Below are positions 32,280-40,900 of a DNA stretch of 58,440 nt, in pieces. Both the position numbers and the translations under genes were made by a program. Position 1 is the first letter of the stretch. The number at the start of each line of letters is the position of its first letter. The stretch lies in contig JAEDIC010000012.1 in assembly GCA_016292635.1 (NCBI GenBank), positions 1-58,440 on the forward strand. Direction: 5' to 3'. The notes under the pieces are model-generated. The model was not told the DNA's origin. It was given only the letters and a program-made list of their open reading frames with translations, and ran no database searches. The stretch is from Clostridia bacterium. GTDB lineage: Bacteria > Bacillota > Clostridia > Christensenellales > CAG-138.

Positions 32280-33603
32280 AGGCCTTTCAACAAAACTTCA
32301 GAACATATTTAAAAAGCTGTCCGGCCGCGGCAAGCTTTCCGAAAAGGAAGTAAAGGAAGCTATGCGGGAGGTCAAGCTTGCCCTGCTTGAGGCGGACGTA
32401 AGCTTCACCGTTGTAAAAAAGTTCATCAACTCCGTGACCGAGCGTGCGGTGGGCGCAGAGGTACTTGAAAGCCTTACCCCCGGACAGCAGGTAATAAAAA
32501 TAGTAAACGACGAGCTGACAAAGCTTATGGGCGGCACAAACGCCAAGCTTGAGTTCGGCTCAAAGAACCCATCGGTGGTGCTTCTTGCGGGCCTTCAGGG
32601 CGCAGGTAAGACTACCATGGCAGGTAAGCTGGGCGCTTACTGCAAAAAGCACTTCGGCAAATCTCCCCTGCTTGTGGCCTGCGATGTTTACAGGCCCGCT
32701 GCAATAAAGCAGCTTCAGGTGGTGGGCGAAAAGCTGGATATTCCGGTATTTGAGCGGGGCACACAAAATCCTGTTGAAACCGCCAGGGAAGCTATCGACT
32801 ACGCAAAGCGCAATATGCGGGATCTTGTAATAGTGGATACAGCGGGACGCCTCCATATCGACGAGGATATGATGAGCGAGATCGAGTCGGTGCGCGATGC
32901 GGTTCAGCCTGCCGAGATTCTTCTCGTCATAGATGCCATGACGGGCCAGGACGCGGTAAACGCCGCCAAGGCATTCAACGATACCCTTGAGCTTACCGGC
33001 GTGATAATCACAAAGCTTGACGGTGATACGAGGGGCGGCGCGTCTCTGTCTGTAAGGGAAGTTACCGGCAAGCCCATCAAGTTCTGCGGAAACGGAGAAA
33101 AGCTTACGGATATCGAGCCCTTTCATCCGGACCGCCTGGCGAGCCGTATACTGGGCATGGGGGATGTAATGACCCTCATCGAAAAGGCTCAGGAATCCTT
33201 CGATATGAAAAAGGCGGAGGAGCTTGCCAAAAAGATAAAAACCAACGAGTTCACTCTGGATGATTTCATGGCCCAGATGGAACAGATGCAGAGCATGGGC
33301 ATGGAAAGCATGCTCTCCATGGTTCCGGGAATGGACGCAAGCAAGCTGGGCGATGTGCAGATAGACGAAAAGCAGCTTAAAAAGACTTTGGCCATAATAA
33401 AGTCCATGACCCCCAAAGAGCGGGAAAAGCCCGAGCTGCTAAACGCCAGCCGCAGAAGGCGCATAGCCGCCGGCAGCGGAAACACGGTTCAGGAAGTGAA
33501 CCGGCTGCTGAACCAGTTCGAATCTTCCCGCAAGCTCATGAAGCAGCTTAGCTCCGGTAAATTCGGCAAAAAAGGAAAGATGCGTTTTCCCTTCGGCTTC
33601 TAA
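32269..33603 (+). CDS. ffh: signal recognition particle protein Ffh (SRP54)
   Basis: A 444-residue GTPase subunit of the SRP, which binds signal peptides emerging from ribosomes and the 4.5S/6S-type SRP RNA. N domain, GTPase loops GLQGAGKTTMAGKLG, DTAGRLHIDEDMM and TKLDGDTRGG, then the Met-rich M domain (FMAQMEQMQSMGMESMLSMVPG and SRRRRIAAGSG RNA-binding motif). Overlaps ylxM by 11 nt, so translation is coupled. The SRP RNA gene is not in this window as far as I can see. Confidence 0.98.
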   Translation: MAFEGLSTKLQNIFKKLSGRGKLSEKEVKEAMREVKLALLEADVSFTVVKKFINSVTERAVGAEVLESLTPGQQVIKIVNDELTKLMGGTNAKLEFGSKNPSVVLLAGLQGAGKTTMAGKLGAYCKKHFGKSPLLVACDVYRPAAIKQLQVVGEKLDIPVFERGTQNPVETAREAIDYAKRNMRDLVIVDTAGRLHIDEDMMSEIESVRDAVQPAEILLVIDAMTGQDAVNAAKAFNDTLELTGVIITKLDGDTRGGASLSVREVTGKPIKFCGNGEKLTDIEPFHPDRLASRILGMGDVMTLIEKAQESFDMKKAEELAKKIKTNEFTLDDFMAQMEQMQSMGMESMLSMVPGMDASKLGDVQIDEKQLKKTLAIIKSMTPKEREKPELLNASRRRRIAAGSGNTVQEVNRLLNQFESSRKLMKQLSSGKFGKKGKMRFPFGF

Positions 33604-33661
33604 GCCGGGATACCGCTTTCGATAATATAAAAATTACAATATAACTTGGAGGAAATCAATC

Positions 33662-33904
33662 ATGTTGAAGATCAGGCTTCGCCGCATGGGCGCCAAGAAA
33701 GCTCCTTTTTACCGTATCGTTGTTGCGGATTCCCGTGCTCCCCGCAACGGCGCATTCGTAGAGGAAATCGGCTACTATAACCCCACTTCCGAGCCTGCCG
33801 AGCTGCGCGTTGACAACGAGAAGGCCGCTCAGTGGATAAAGAACGGCGCACAGCCCACCGATACCGTTCGCGGGCTGCTGAAGAAGACCGGCGCCATCCA
33901 GTAG
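33662..33904 (+). CDS. rpsP: 30S ribosomal protein S16
   Basis: An 80-residue small-subunit protein; LKIRLRRMGAKKAPFYRIVVADSR, PRNGAFVEEIGYYNP and WIKNGAQPTDTVRGLLKKTG are the family blocks. GGAGG site 9 nt upstream. It opens the conserved rpsP-khpA-rimM-trmD-rplS run in the order found across Firmicutes. Confidence 0.98.
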   Translation: MLKIRLRRMGAKKAPFYRIVVADSRAPRNGAFVEEIGYYNPTSEPAELRVDNEKAAQWIKNGAQPTDTVRGLLKKTGAIQ

Positions 33905-33930
33905 TGGCCCCGGACTCAGCGAGGGACGCT

Positions 33931-34158
33931 ATGGGTGAATTGGTAAAGTACATCGCCATGAACCTCGTGGATAAGCCCGAGGAGGTCAGGGTCCAGGTAA
34001 AGGAAGGCGAAAATTCCACCATAATCGAGCTTACCGTAGCTCCGGAAGACATGGGCAAGGTAATAGGCAAGCAGGGCCGCATCGCCAAGGCGATACGTAC
34101 CGTTGTTAAGGCCGCGTCTGTAAAGGAAAACAAAAAGTATGTGGTTGAGATAATGTAA
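33931..34158 (+). CDS. khpA: KH-domain RNA-binding protein KhpA
   Basis: A 75-residue single KH domain (GKVIGKQGRIAKAIRT carries the GxxG loop) that pairs with KhpB/Jag to bind RNA and influence cell division and shape in Gram-positives. ATG 33931 follows GAGGGA and gives the standard MGELVKYIAMNLVDKPEEV start; the longer frame from 33832 lies in rpsP. A hairpin with an A/T-rich stem follows, so expression of the downstream genes may be tuned. Confidence 0.95.
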   Translation: MGELVKYIAMNLVDKPEEVRVQVKEGENSTIIELTVAPEDMGKVIGKQGRIAKAIRTVVKAASVKENKKYVVEIM

Positions 34159-34171
34159 TCTCGACAATGAC

Positions 34172-34197
34172 AAAAAAGTGGGCAAAACCACTTTTTT
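34172..34197 (+). terminator. intra-operon terminator between khpA and rimM
   Basis: AAAAAAGTGG (34172-34181) and CCACTTTTTT (34188-34197) with a 6-nt loop. The symmetric A/T tails allow termination on both strands. Located 14 nt after khpA. Confidence 0.7.
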
Positions 34198-34217
34198 GCG
34201 TAAAAGGAGAAAAATCT

Positions 34218-34733
34218 ATGGACTATCTTCGTATAGCCCTTATAGCCCGGCCCCACGGGGTGCAGGGCTCGGTAAAGCTGCTGCCTCTTTCTGAGGATAT
34301 GAACAGGTATCACGGCCTTAAGGAGGCATATCTTGAGCGTAACGGGCAGTATCAGCCCATTACCCTTTCGGACGTTGGGGTGCAGCCGGATGCGGTATAC
34401 GCCCGTCTTTCCTGCTGTCCCGACAGAAACACCGCAGAGACCCTCAGAAACCTTTATATCTGCGTGGACAGGGCAAACGCCATCAAGCTGCCGGAGGGCA
34501 GGTATTTCATATCCGACATTATAGGCTGCGCGGTGACCGATACCGAGGGAAAGCAATACGGCAAGCTTACGGATGTTCTGGAGACCGGAGCAAATGACGT
34601 ATACGTTATAAAAGGGGACAAGACCCTTATGGTGCCTGCCCTGAAGAAGCTGCTGAGCTCCGTGGATATCCAGGCGAAAGCTATAGTGCTGGACGCAGCC
34701 GTTCTTGAGGAGGTGGGCCTCTTTGAGGATTGA
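34218..34733 (+). CDS. rimM: ribosome maturation factor RimM
   Basis: A 171-residue assembly factor for the 30S head (binds S19 and helps 16S 3' domain folding). N-terminal RimM beta-barrel (LRIALIARPHGVQGSVKLLPL) and a C-terminal PRC-barrel (YFISDIIGCAVTDTEGKQYGKLTDVLETGANDVYVI and the LMVPALKKLLSSVD end). ATG 34218 follows AAAAGGAGA. Overlaps the trmD start by 11 nt. Confidence 0.96.
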   Translation: MDYLRIALIARPHGVQGSVKLLPLSEDMNRYHGLKEAYLERNGQYQPITLSDVGVQPDAVYARLSCCPDRNTAETLRNLYICVDRANAIKLPEGRYFISDIIGCAVTDTEGKQYGKLTDVLETGANDVYVIKGDKTLMVPALKKLLSSVDIQAKAIVLDAAVLEEVGLFED

Positions 34734-35457
34734 TATACTTACCCTGTTTCCGGAAATGTTTGAAGGCCCTTTGGGACACAGCATGCTGGGCAGGGCAAGG
34801 GACAAGGGGATACTTGATATACGGCTCCACAATATCCGTGATTATTCCGAAAGCAAGCACAGCAATACCGACGACTATCCCTTTGGCGGCGGCGCAGGCA
34901 TGGTCATGATGGCACAGCCAATATTTTCCTGCCTTGACGCCGTTGACCCGGATCACGAGGCGCTCCGCATTGTTATGGCCCCCCGAGGGAAAACAATGAA
35001 TGCAAAAACGGCAAGGGAGCTTGCGGCAAAGGAACGGCTGCTGTTCCTCTGCGGACACTATGAGGGCATAGACGAGCGGGCCATGGAGCAGATGGATATG
35101 GAAATGTCCATCGGCGACTATGTGCTTACCGGGGGGGAATTGCCTGCCATGGTGTGCGTGGATTGCCTCAGCCGGTTTATTCCCGGAGTGCTGGGCAGCG
35201 CAGATTCCGCCGAGGATGAGTCATTTTCGGATGGGCTGCTGGAATACCCCCAGTACACCCGCCCTGCGGTATTCAGGGGCATGGAGGTGCCTGAGGTGCT
35301 GCTGAACGGCAACCATGCCCTCATAATCAAATGGCGCAGGGAAAGGGCCATAGAGACTACGTATCGGGTGCGCCCGGAACTTATAGACGAATCCACCCTG
35401 GACAAGAAGGAAAAACTCTTTCTCCAGGGGCTGAAAAATCAGCAAAATAACCAATGA
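34723..35457 (+). CDS. trmD: tRNA (guanine37-N1)-methyltransferase TrmD
   Basis: A 244-residue SPOUT (trefoil-knot) methyltransferase that makes m1G37 next to the anticodon, guarding the reading frame. Motifs: RIDILTLFPEMFEGPLGHSMLGRA, FGGGAGMVM, LCGHYEGIDERA and SIGDYVLTGGELPAMV. The start is a TTG at 34723, 9 nt after AGGAGG, inside the end of rimM; this is the only start that gives the invariant N-terminus. A TTG 18 nt further upstream is closer to that ribosome site than translation allows. Confidence 0.96.
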   Translation: MRIDILTLFPEMFEGPLGHSMLGRARDKGILDIRLHNIRDYSESKHSNTDDYPFGGGAGMVMMAQPIFSCLDAVDPDHEALRIVMAPRGKTMNAKTARELAAKERLLFLCGHYEGIDERAMEQMDMEMSIGDYVLTGGELPAMVCVDCLSRFIPGVLGSADSAEDESFSDGLLEYPQYTRPAVFRGMEVPEVLLNGNHALIIKWRRERAIETTYRVRPELIDESTLDKKEKLFLQGLKNQQNNQ

Positions 35458-35462
35458 AACCC

Positions 35463-35491
35463 TTGCAAACACCGGGTTTGCATGGTATAAT
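35463..35491 (+). promoter_or_regulatory. promoter of rplS
   Basis: TTGCAA (35463-35468), 17-nt spacer, TATAAT (35486-35491) with TG one base before it (extended -10). The transcript would have a leader of about 70 nt. Confidence 0.75.
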
Positions 35492-35497
35492 ATCTGC

Positions 35498-35563
35498 GTT
35501 TGTGACAACGGATGGTCCTCTGGCGGCGGACAGTCGTGAAAGAACATTCGTAGGAAGGAGAAT
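35498..35563 (+). promoter_or_regulatory. candidate L19 autoregulatory leader
   Basis: The short leader between the rplS promoter and its ribosome site holds a GTCC...GGAC stem (around 35515-35532). Firmicute rplS genes often carry a small L19-binding leader; the position fits but I cannot match the consensus by eye. Confidence 0.3.
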
Positions 35564-35566
35564 AAA

Positions 35567-35920
35567 ATGTCCGACATCATCAGAGAACTCGAAAAAGAAC
35601 AGCTCCGTACTGACCTGCCCAAGCTGGAGATCGGCGATACCGTACGCGTATTCGTTAAGGTCGTTGAAGGCAACCGCGAGCGTCTTCAGAACTTCGAAGG
35701 CATCGTGATCAAGCAGCAGGGCGGCGGCATCCGCCAGTCCTTCACCGTGCGTCGTGTATCCTACGGCGTAGGTGTTGAGCGCACCTTCCCCTACCACAGC
35801 CCCCGTATCGGCCGCATTGAAGTGGTTCGTCACGGTAAGGTTCGCAGGGCCAAGCTGTACTACCTCCGCAATCGCGTTGGCAAGGCTGCCAAGGTGGTCG
35901 AGCGCATCGTATCCAAGTAA
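35567..35920 (+). CDS. rplS: 50S ribosomal protein L19
   Basis: A 117-residue large-subunit protein at the 30S interface. Blocks: RTDLPKLEIGDTVRVFVKVVEGNRER, FEGIVIKQQGGGIRQSFTVRR and RRAKLYYLRNRVGKAAK. Ribosome site AAGGAG. Ends the rpsP-to-rplS run, with its own promoter and a terminator after it. Confidence 0.98.
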   Translation: MSDIIRELEKEQLRTDLPKLEIGDTVRVFVKVVEGNRERLQNFEGIVIKQQGGGIRQSFTVRRVSYGVGVERTFPYHSPRIGRIEVVRHGKVRRAKLYYLRNRVGKAAKVVERIVSK

Positions 35921-35941
35921 AAAGGCCAAAGGCAAAGCATC

Positions 35942-35975
35942 GCCCTCGTTCATATGGAACGGGGGCTTGTTTTAT
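35942..35975 (+). terminator. intrinsic terminator after rplS
   Basis: GCCCTCGTTC (35942-35951) pairs with GAACGGGGGC (35957-35966; one G-T), followed by TTGTTTTAT. Confidence 0.85.
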
Positions 35976-35976
35976 C

Positions 35977-36005
35977 TTGGCGACGGGAAGAATTGCTGAT
36001 ATACT
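35977..36005 (+). promoter_or_regulatory. promoter of rbgA-rnhB-yraN
   Basis: TTGGCG (35977-35982), 17-nt spacer, TATACT (36000-36005); rbgA starts 35 nt downstream. Confidence 0.55.
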
Positions 36006-36039
36006 GATAGCAGCCGAAACATCGGCACAGGGAGGAAAT

Positions 36040-36933
36040 ATGCTCATTCAATGGTATCCGGGGCACATGGCAAAGGCCAGAAGGCAGCTTACGGAAAACT
36101 TAAAGCTTATAGACGTGGTCGTGGAGATAGTGGACGCCCGTGCGCCCCGGGCTACCCGCAATCCGGATTTTGACGACCTTTTTAAGGATAAAAAGCGTGT
36201 GGTGCTGCTGAATAAAAGCGATCTTGCCTCTCCTTTGGAAACCAAAAAATGGATAGCCGCATATAAGGCGCAGGATATAAGCGCCATAGAGTTTGTGGCT
36301 ACCAACTCCGCAAAGAAAAAGGCAGCGTTGGAGCTTATCCAAAATGCGGCGGAGGAGAAGATACGGAAATCTCTGGCGAAGGGCATAAAGAAGACCGTCC
36401 GGGTTATGGTGGTTGGCATACCCAACGTGGGCAAGTCCACCTTTATAAACCGTATCGCCGGCATGAACCGTGCACTGGTTGGGGATAAGCCCGGCGTTAC
36501 CAAGGGACAGCAATGGGTAAAAATAACCCCGTACCTTGAGCTGATGGACACTCCGGGCCTCCTTTGGCCCAAGCTGGAGGACCCTCAGCTTGCCCGCCAT
36601 GTGGCTTATATTGGCTCCATTAAGGATGATATAATGGACATGGAGGAGCTGGCGGCGCTGCTGCTTAGTGACCTTATGCGGCTTTGTCCCGATGAGCTTA
36701 TCACAAGATACAAAAAGCTTGAGCGGGATATGACGCCGGAAGAACTGCTACAGGGCGTATGCAGAAGCCGCGGCTTTATGCTGGGGGGAGGAAACCTTGA
36801 TACCGAGAGAGCCGCAAGGATTGTTCTGGATGAATTCCGGGGCGGCAAGATAGCCCGGGTAACGCTGGACAAGGCGGAGGAAAAGCAGGAGAGCAAAAAC
36901 GCAGAGGATATACACGATGGCCCGGAGGAATGA
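36040..36933 (+). CDS. rbgA: ribosome biogenesis GTPase RbgA (YlqF)
   Basis: A 297-residue circularly permuted GTPase needed for late 50S assembly. The permutation is visible: G4 LLNKSDLA (about residue 58) comes before G1 GIPNVGKSTF (about 128) and G3 DTPG (about 170). The N-terminal IQWYPGHMAKARR is conserved and the C-terminal ANTAR-like helical part closes it. ATG 36040 follows GGGAGG; the TTG at 35977 is part of the promoter. It overlaps rnhB by 17 nt. Confidence 0.96.
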   Translation: MLIQWYPGHMAKARRQLTENLKLIDVVVEIVDARAPRATRNPDFDDLFKDKKRVVLLNKSDLASPLETKKWIAAYKAQDISAIEFVATNSAKKKAALELIQNAAEEKIRKSLAKGIKKTVRVMVVGIPNVGKSTFINRIAGMNRALVGDKPGVTKGQQWVKITPYLELMDTPGLLWPKLEDPQLARHVAYIGSIKDDIMDMEELAALLLSDLMRLCPDELITRYKKLERDMTPEELLQGVCRSRGFMLGGGNLDTERAARIVLDEFRGGKIARVTLDKAEEKQESKNAEDIHDGPEE

Positions 36934-37546
36934 AGAGGAGCGGCTTTATGAGCTTACTCAAATAGAGCGGGAATACTGGGCAAAGGGAATACTGCCCGCA
37001 GGCATGGATGAGGTGGGCCGAGGCCCTCTTGCCGGCCCTGTGGTTACGGCCTGCATAATTCTGCCGCCGGAACCCCTCATAAAATACGTAAACGACTCAA
37101 AAAAGCTCTCAGCGGGGCGGAGAGAAAAGCTTTATCCCGAGCTTAAGGCCGCCGCAATAGCCTGCGCAACGGGCTGGAAAAGTCCTGAGGAAATAGACGA
37201 GCTGAATATACTCAACGCCACCAGACGTGCCTTTGAGATGGCGTTCAATGCCATGGAACAAAAGCCAGAGGTGGTATTGCTGGACGCCATGACAGGGGTG
37301 AATATGGCAGCAGAGCAGCATTCGTTCATACACGGAGATGCGCTTAGCTATCTTATCGCCGCCGCATCCGTAATAGCCAAGGTGGAAAGGGACAGATACA
37401 TGGAAGAAATGGATGAAGCATATCCCATGTACGGCTTTGCGCGAAACAAAGGCTATGGTACGGCGGAGCATATTGCCGCCCTGAAGCGATACGGCCCCTG
37501 CCCAATACACCGCCGCAGCTTTATTAAGAATTTCATAGGAGAGTGA
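36917..37546 (+). CDS. rnhB: ribonuclease HII
   Basis: A 209-residue type 2 RNase H removing ribonucleotides from DNA. Signature GMDEVGRGPLAGPVV (catalytic Asp-Glu) plus a later conserved Asp in VVLLDAMTG and the C-terminal HRRSFIKNF. It starts inside rbgA (17-nt overlap) and is followed 3 nt later by yraN. Eleven of its 15 Ile codons are ATA, typical for this genome. Confidence 0.97.
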   Translation: MARRNEEERLYELTQIEREYWAKGILPAGMDEVGRGPLAGPVVTACIILPPEPLIKYVNDSKKLSAGRREKLYPELKAAAIACATGWKSPEEIDELNILNATRRAFEMAFNAMEQKPEVVLLDAMTGVNMAAEQHSFIHGDALSYLIAAASVIAKVERDRYMEEMDEAYPMYGFARNKGYGTAEHIAALKRYGPCPIHRRSFIKNFIGE

Positions 37547-37549
37547 CCT

Positions 37550-37903
37550 ATGGGAAACAGCCATAAAATGGGTATCCGAGGGGAGGATACAGCCGCTTTG
37601 TATATGGAGAAAAGCGGCTTTGTGCTTCTTGAGAGGAATTACCGCCGCACCGGGAGCGAAGTGGATATCATCGCTATGGAAGGGGATGTGCTGGTATTTA
37701 CCGAAGTAAAGGCAAGGAGCAGCACATACGGCGGCGCAGGACGGGAAGCCGTGAACCGGCGCAAACAGGAGCGGATAATTCGGGGTGCGCTGAATTACAT
37801 AGCGGAAAACCGCATGGAAAACATATGCGGCCGCTTTGACGTGGCGGAGGTGGACCTTATTACAGGGAACGTGGATTATATTAGAAATGCATTTCAGGTG
37901 TAA
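37550..37903 (+). CDS. YraN/UPF0102-family nuclease-like protein
   Basis: A 117-residue protein with a PD-(D/E)XK nuclease fold: GEDTAALYMEKSGFVLLERNYR, EVDIIAMEGDVLVFTEVKAR with the D...ExK motif, and RFDVAEVD. Role unproven, probably DNA recombination or repair; it is linked to rnhB and dprA in most Firmicutes. Last gene of the rbgA operon; the GT gene follows after 73 nt. Confidence 0.93.
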   Translation: MGNSHKMGIRGEDTAALYMEKSGFVLLERNYRRTGSEVDIIAMEGDVLVFTEVKARSSTYGGAGREAVNRRKQERIIRGALNYIAENRMENICGRFDVAEVDLITGNVDYIRNAFQV

Positions 37904-37976
37904 ATTTTTATATCCGGGGTGTGGCATTTCGCTTAATGTGGTAAAATAAACCTATAACTATCTTTCCAGAGGTTTT

Positions 37977-40900
37977 ATGCGTAAATTTGTTGCCGCTGTT
38001 TTTGCTTTGATACTTATGGCCGCGCCCTTTGGCATGGCTTTTGCTGACGAGGTGCTGCATATAGAAAATGCCGATTTTTCCGAGGTTTATTCCGATGGTA
38101 TCCCCTCCGGCTGGTACACCGAAGCCTGGTATGACGAGGGCGGAGAGTATACCATGGAGACGGTGCGGCTGAACGGAGCAAGCTGCCTGCACATAGTAAG
38201 CCTTCAGGATAACGACGTTCGCCTCTGCAAAGAGATAGAGGTGGAGGGCAACAGCCTATACCGAATAAGCTGCCAGGTGAAGACCGAGGGTATTGAATAT
38301 GGCGGCGGAGCCAACATATCGGTTGTGAATACCTTTGCTGCGTCAGAGCCGGTATTTGAGGCAGAGGACTGGACGTATATCGAGATGATAGGCCGTACGG
38401 ACAAGCGTATGGACAGCATGGTGGTGTGCCTGCGCGTCGGTGGATACGGCAGCCTCTCCATGGGCGAGGCATGGTTTAAGGATTTCGCAGTAACAAAGCT
38501 GGATGATGCTCCGCAAGGTGCTGCTGTTCAGGATATATCCATTATCGACAGCAGCGATAACGGCGATAACGGCGGCGGTGCGATGAGCCGCCTTCCCATA
38601 GGAGGGATGTTGCTCGCCGTTATAGGCACTGCTGTGGCGGGCATTGTATGCTACAGAAAATTTATACTGCCCAAGTATGATATGCAGGATATGGCTGATA
38701 CCTCGGACAGCGGCAATACCGCGGCGCTGTTGCTGCTGTTGTCGGCCTTCTGCATAAGGTGCGCGCTGTCTATAATATTTTACGGACACAGCACGGATAT
38801 AAACTGCTTCATGGCATGGGCCCATTACCTTGCCGAAGGCGGCCCCGGCGTGTTTTATACCTCCGAATTTTTTGCGGATTATCCTCCGGGATATATGTAT
38901 GTTCTGTGGCTTGTGGGCTCAATATCAAAGCTTTTGAACCTTGCCTACAGCAGCACGGCTCACATACTGCTCATTAAGATGCCCGCGATCCTTGCTGACC
39001 TTGCGGCGGCTTATATCGTATATAGAATTGCGTCAAAGCGCCATTCTCTTCCCGCGTCCCATGCCCTTATGGCTATGGTGGCCTTTAACCCCGCCATGGC
39101 TTTCATATCCGGCGGCTGGGGACAGGTGGATCAGATACTTACCCTGCTGCTGCTACTCGTGATATATCTCTTTGATGAGGACAGGCTGGAGCTTGCGGGC
39201 TTGGCATACGGTGTCGCCATTATAACTAAGCCTCAGGCGCTTATGGCGGGGCCGCTGCTGGCGGCGGCATATTTTGCCAGGGTATACCGCGGAGGATGGA
39301 AATACCTTTTGCGCACGGTCGCGTCTGTCATAGCGGCGGTTGCGGCCATATTTCTCCTGACACTTCCCTTTAAGGGGAGTCAGGAGCCCCTGTGGTTCCT
39401 TGAAAAGATAATGGGCACAGCCACATCCTATCCCTACGCAAGCGTTGAAGCGTTCAATGCTATGGCGCTGTTGGGAGGCAACTGGGTTTCTGTGGACAGC
39501 AGGCTGCTGGGCCTTACATATGGCACATGGGGCAGCATAATGATAGCGCTGTCCTGCGGGGTGGGCATATGGCTGTATCTTAAGGCAAAAAAGCAAAAGG
39601 GCTGCCTGGCCCTCTGCATGGCGCTGATGCTGGCTGCCATATTCACATTCGGTCAGTATATGCATGAGCGGTATGTGTTCCCGGTGCTGATGCTTATAAT
39701 GATCGCCTTCCTTTATTACGGCGACAGGCGGCTTATGGTGTCTTATACGGCATTTACCTGCTCGCTGCTGCTTAATACAATTGCAGCGTTTGTAATAACC
39801 GGCAGGGTGGATCTTCGCGGCAATGCATATGACCTTATAACATTAATGGGCAGCGTCATGACCGTGGCGGCGTTTGTGCATCTTTTTGGCGCATGCCTTG
39901 ACATACTGACGGATAGGGTGAAGTATCCCGCCTTTATAGAAGGGGAAAAGGACGCCGGTGAGTTTATTCTTAAAAAGAGCGAACCCATGCCCCGGTTTGC
40001 AAAAAAGGACAGGCTGTATTGCTTTGGCCTTACTTTGGTATACGGCGTTATTGCCCTGCTTAACCTTGGCACTACGGTTGCCCCGGAGAATTACTGGCTG
40101 GGCAGCCGGGAGAGCGGCGCTGCGGAAATATTCTTTGATGGACAGGCGGATATTTCGGAGATTTGGGTATTCGGCGGCATTGAAGAGGGCGGCGCGCGGC
40201 TTGAGTTTGACAGCGGGGAAACCGTTGAATATAAGCAGTACAACGGCGATATGTTCCGCTGGGAGACATTGAACGATAAAGATATAACCGCATCAAGTGT
40301 GACCATAATGGTGGATTACGGTCATATATGGCTGAATGAAATAGCTTTCTTTGATGAAAACGGTGAGCTTATTCCCGCATATTCCGAGAGCGCGCCCCAG
40401 CTTGTGGACGAGCAGGATACCGTGCCGGAATTCCCGTCATACATGAACGGAATGTACTTTGACGAGCTGTATCATGGGCGCACCGCCTATGAGCATCTCA
40501 ATGGCATTGACCCATACGAAAACTCGCATCCCCCCCTTGGCAAGGTGTTCATAATGCTGGGCATTGCGGTATTCGGCATGAATGCCTTTGGCTGGCGAAT
40601 AGTGGGAACGCTGTTAGGCATAGCCATGGTGCCCATTATGTACGCGTTCGCCAGAAGGCTGTTAAAAAACAGCGAATACGCTCTGGTGGGTGCGGGGCTG
40701 TTCGCCTTTGACTTTATGCACTTTACCCAAACGCGCATAGCCACCATAGACGTATACGGCGTGTTCTTCATAATACTGATGTATCACTTTATGTATCAGT
40801 ATTACTGTATGAATTTCCATACCGACGGCCTTAAGGCTACCCTTAAGCCACTCGGTATAGCGGGGCTGTTCTTTGGCCTGGGAGCTGCCAGCAAGTGGAT

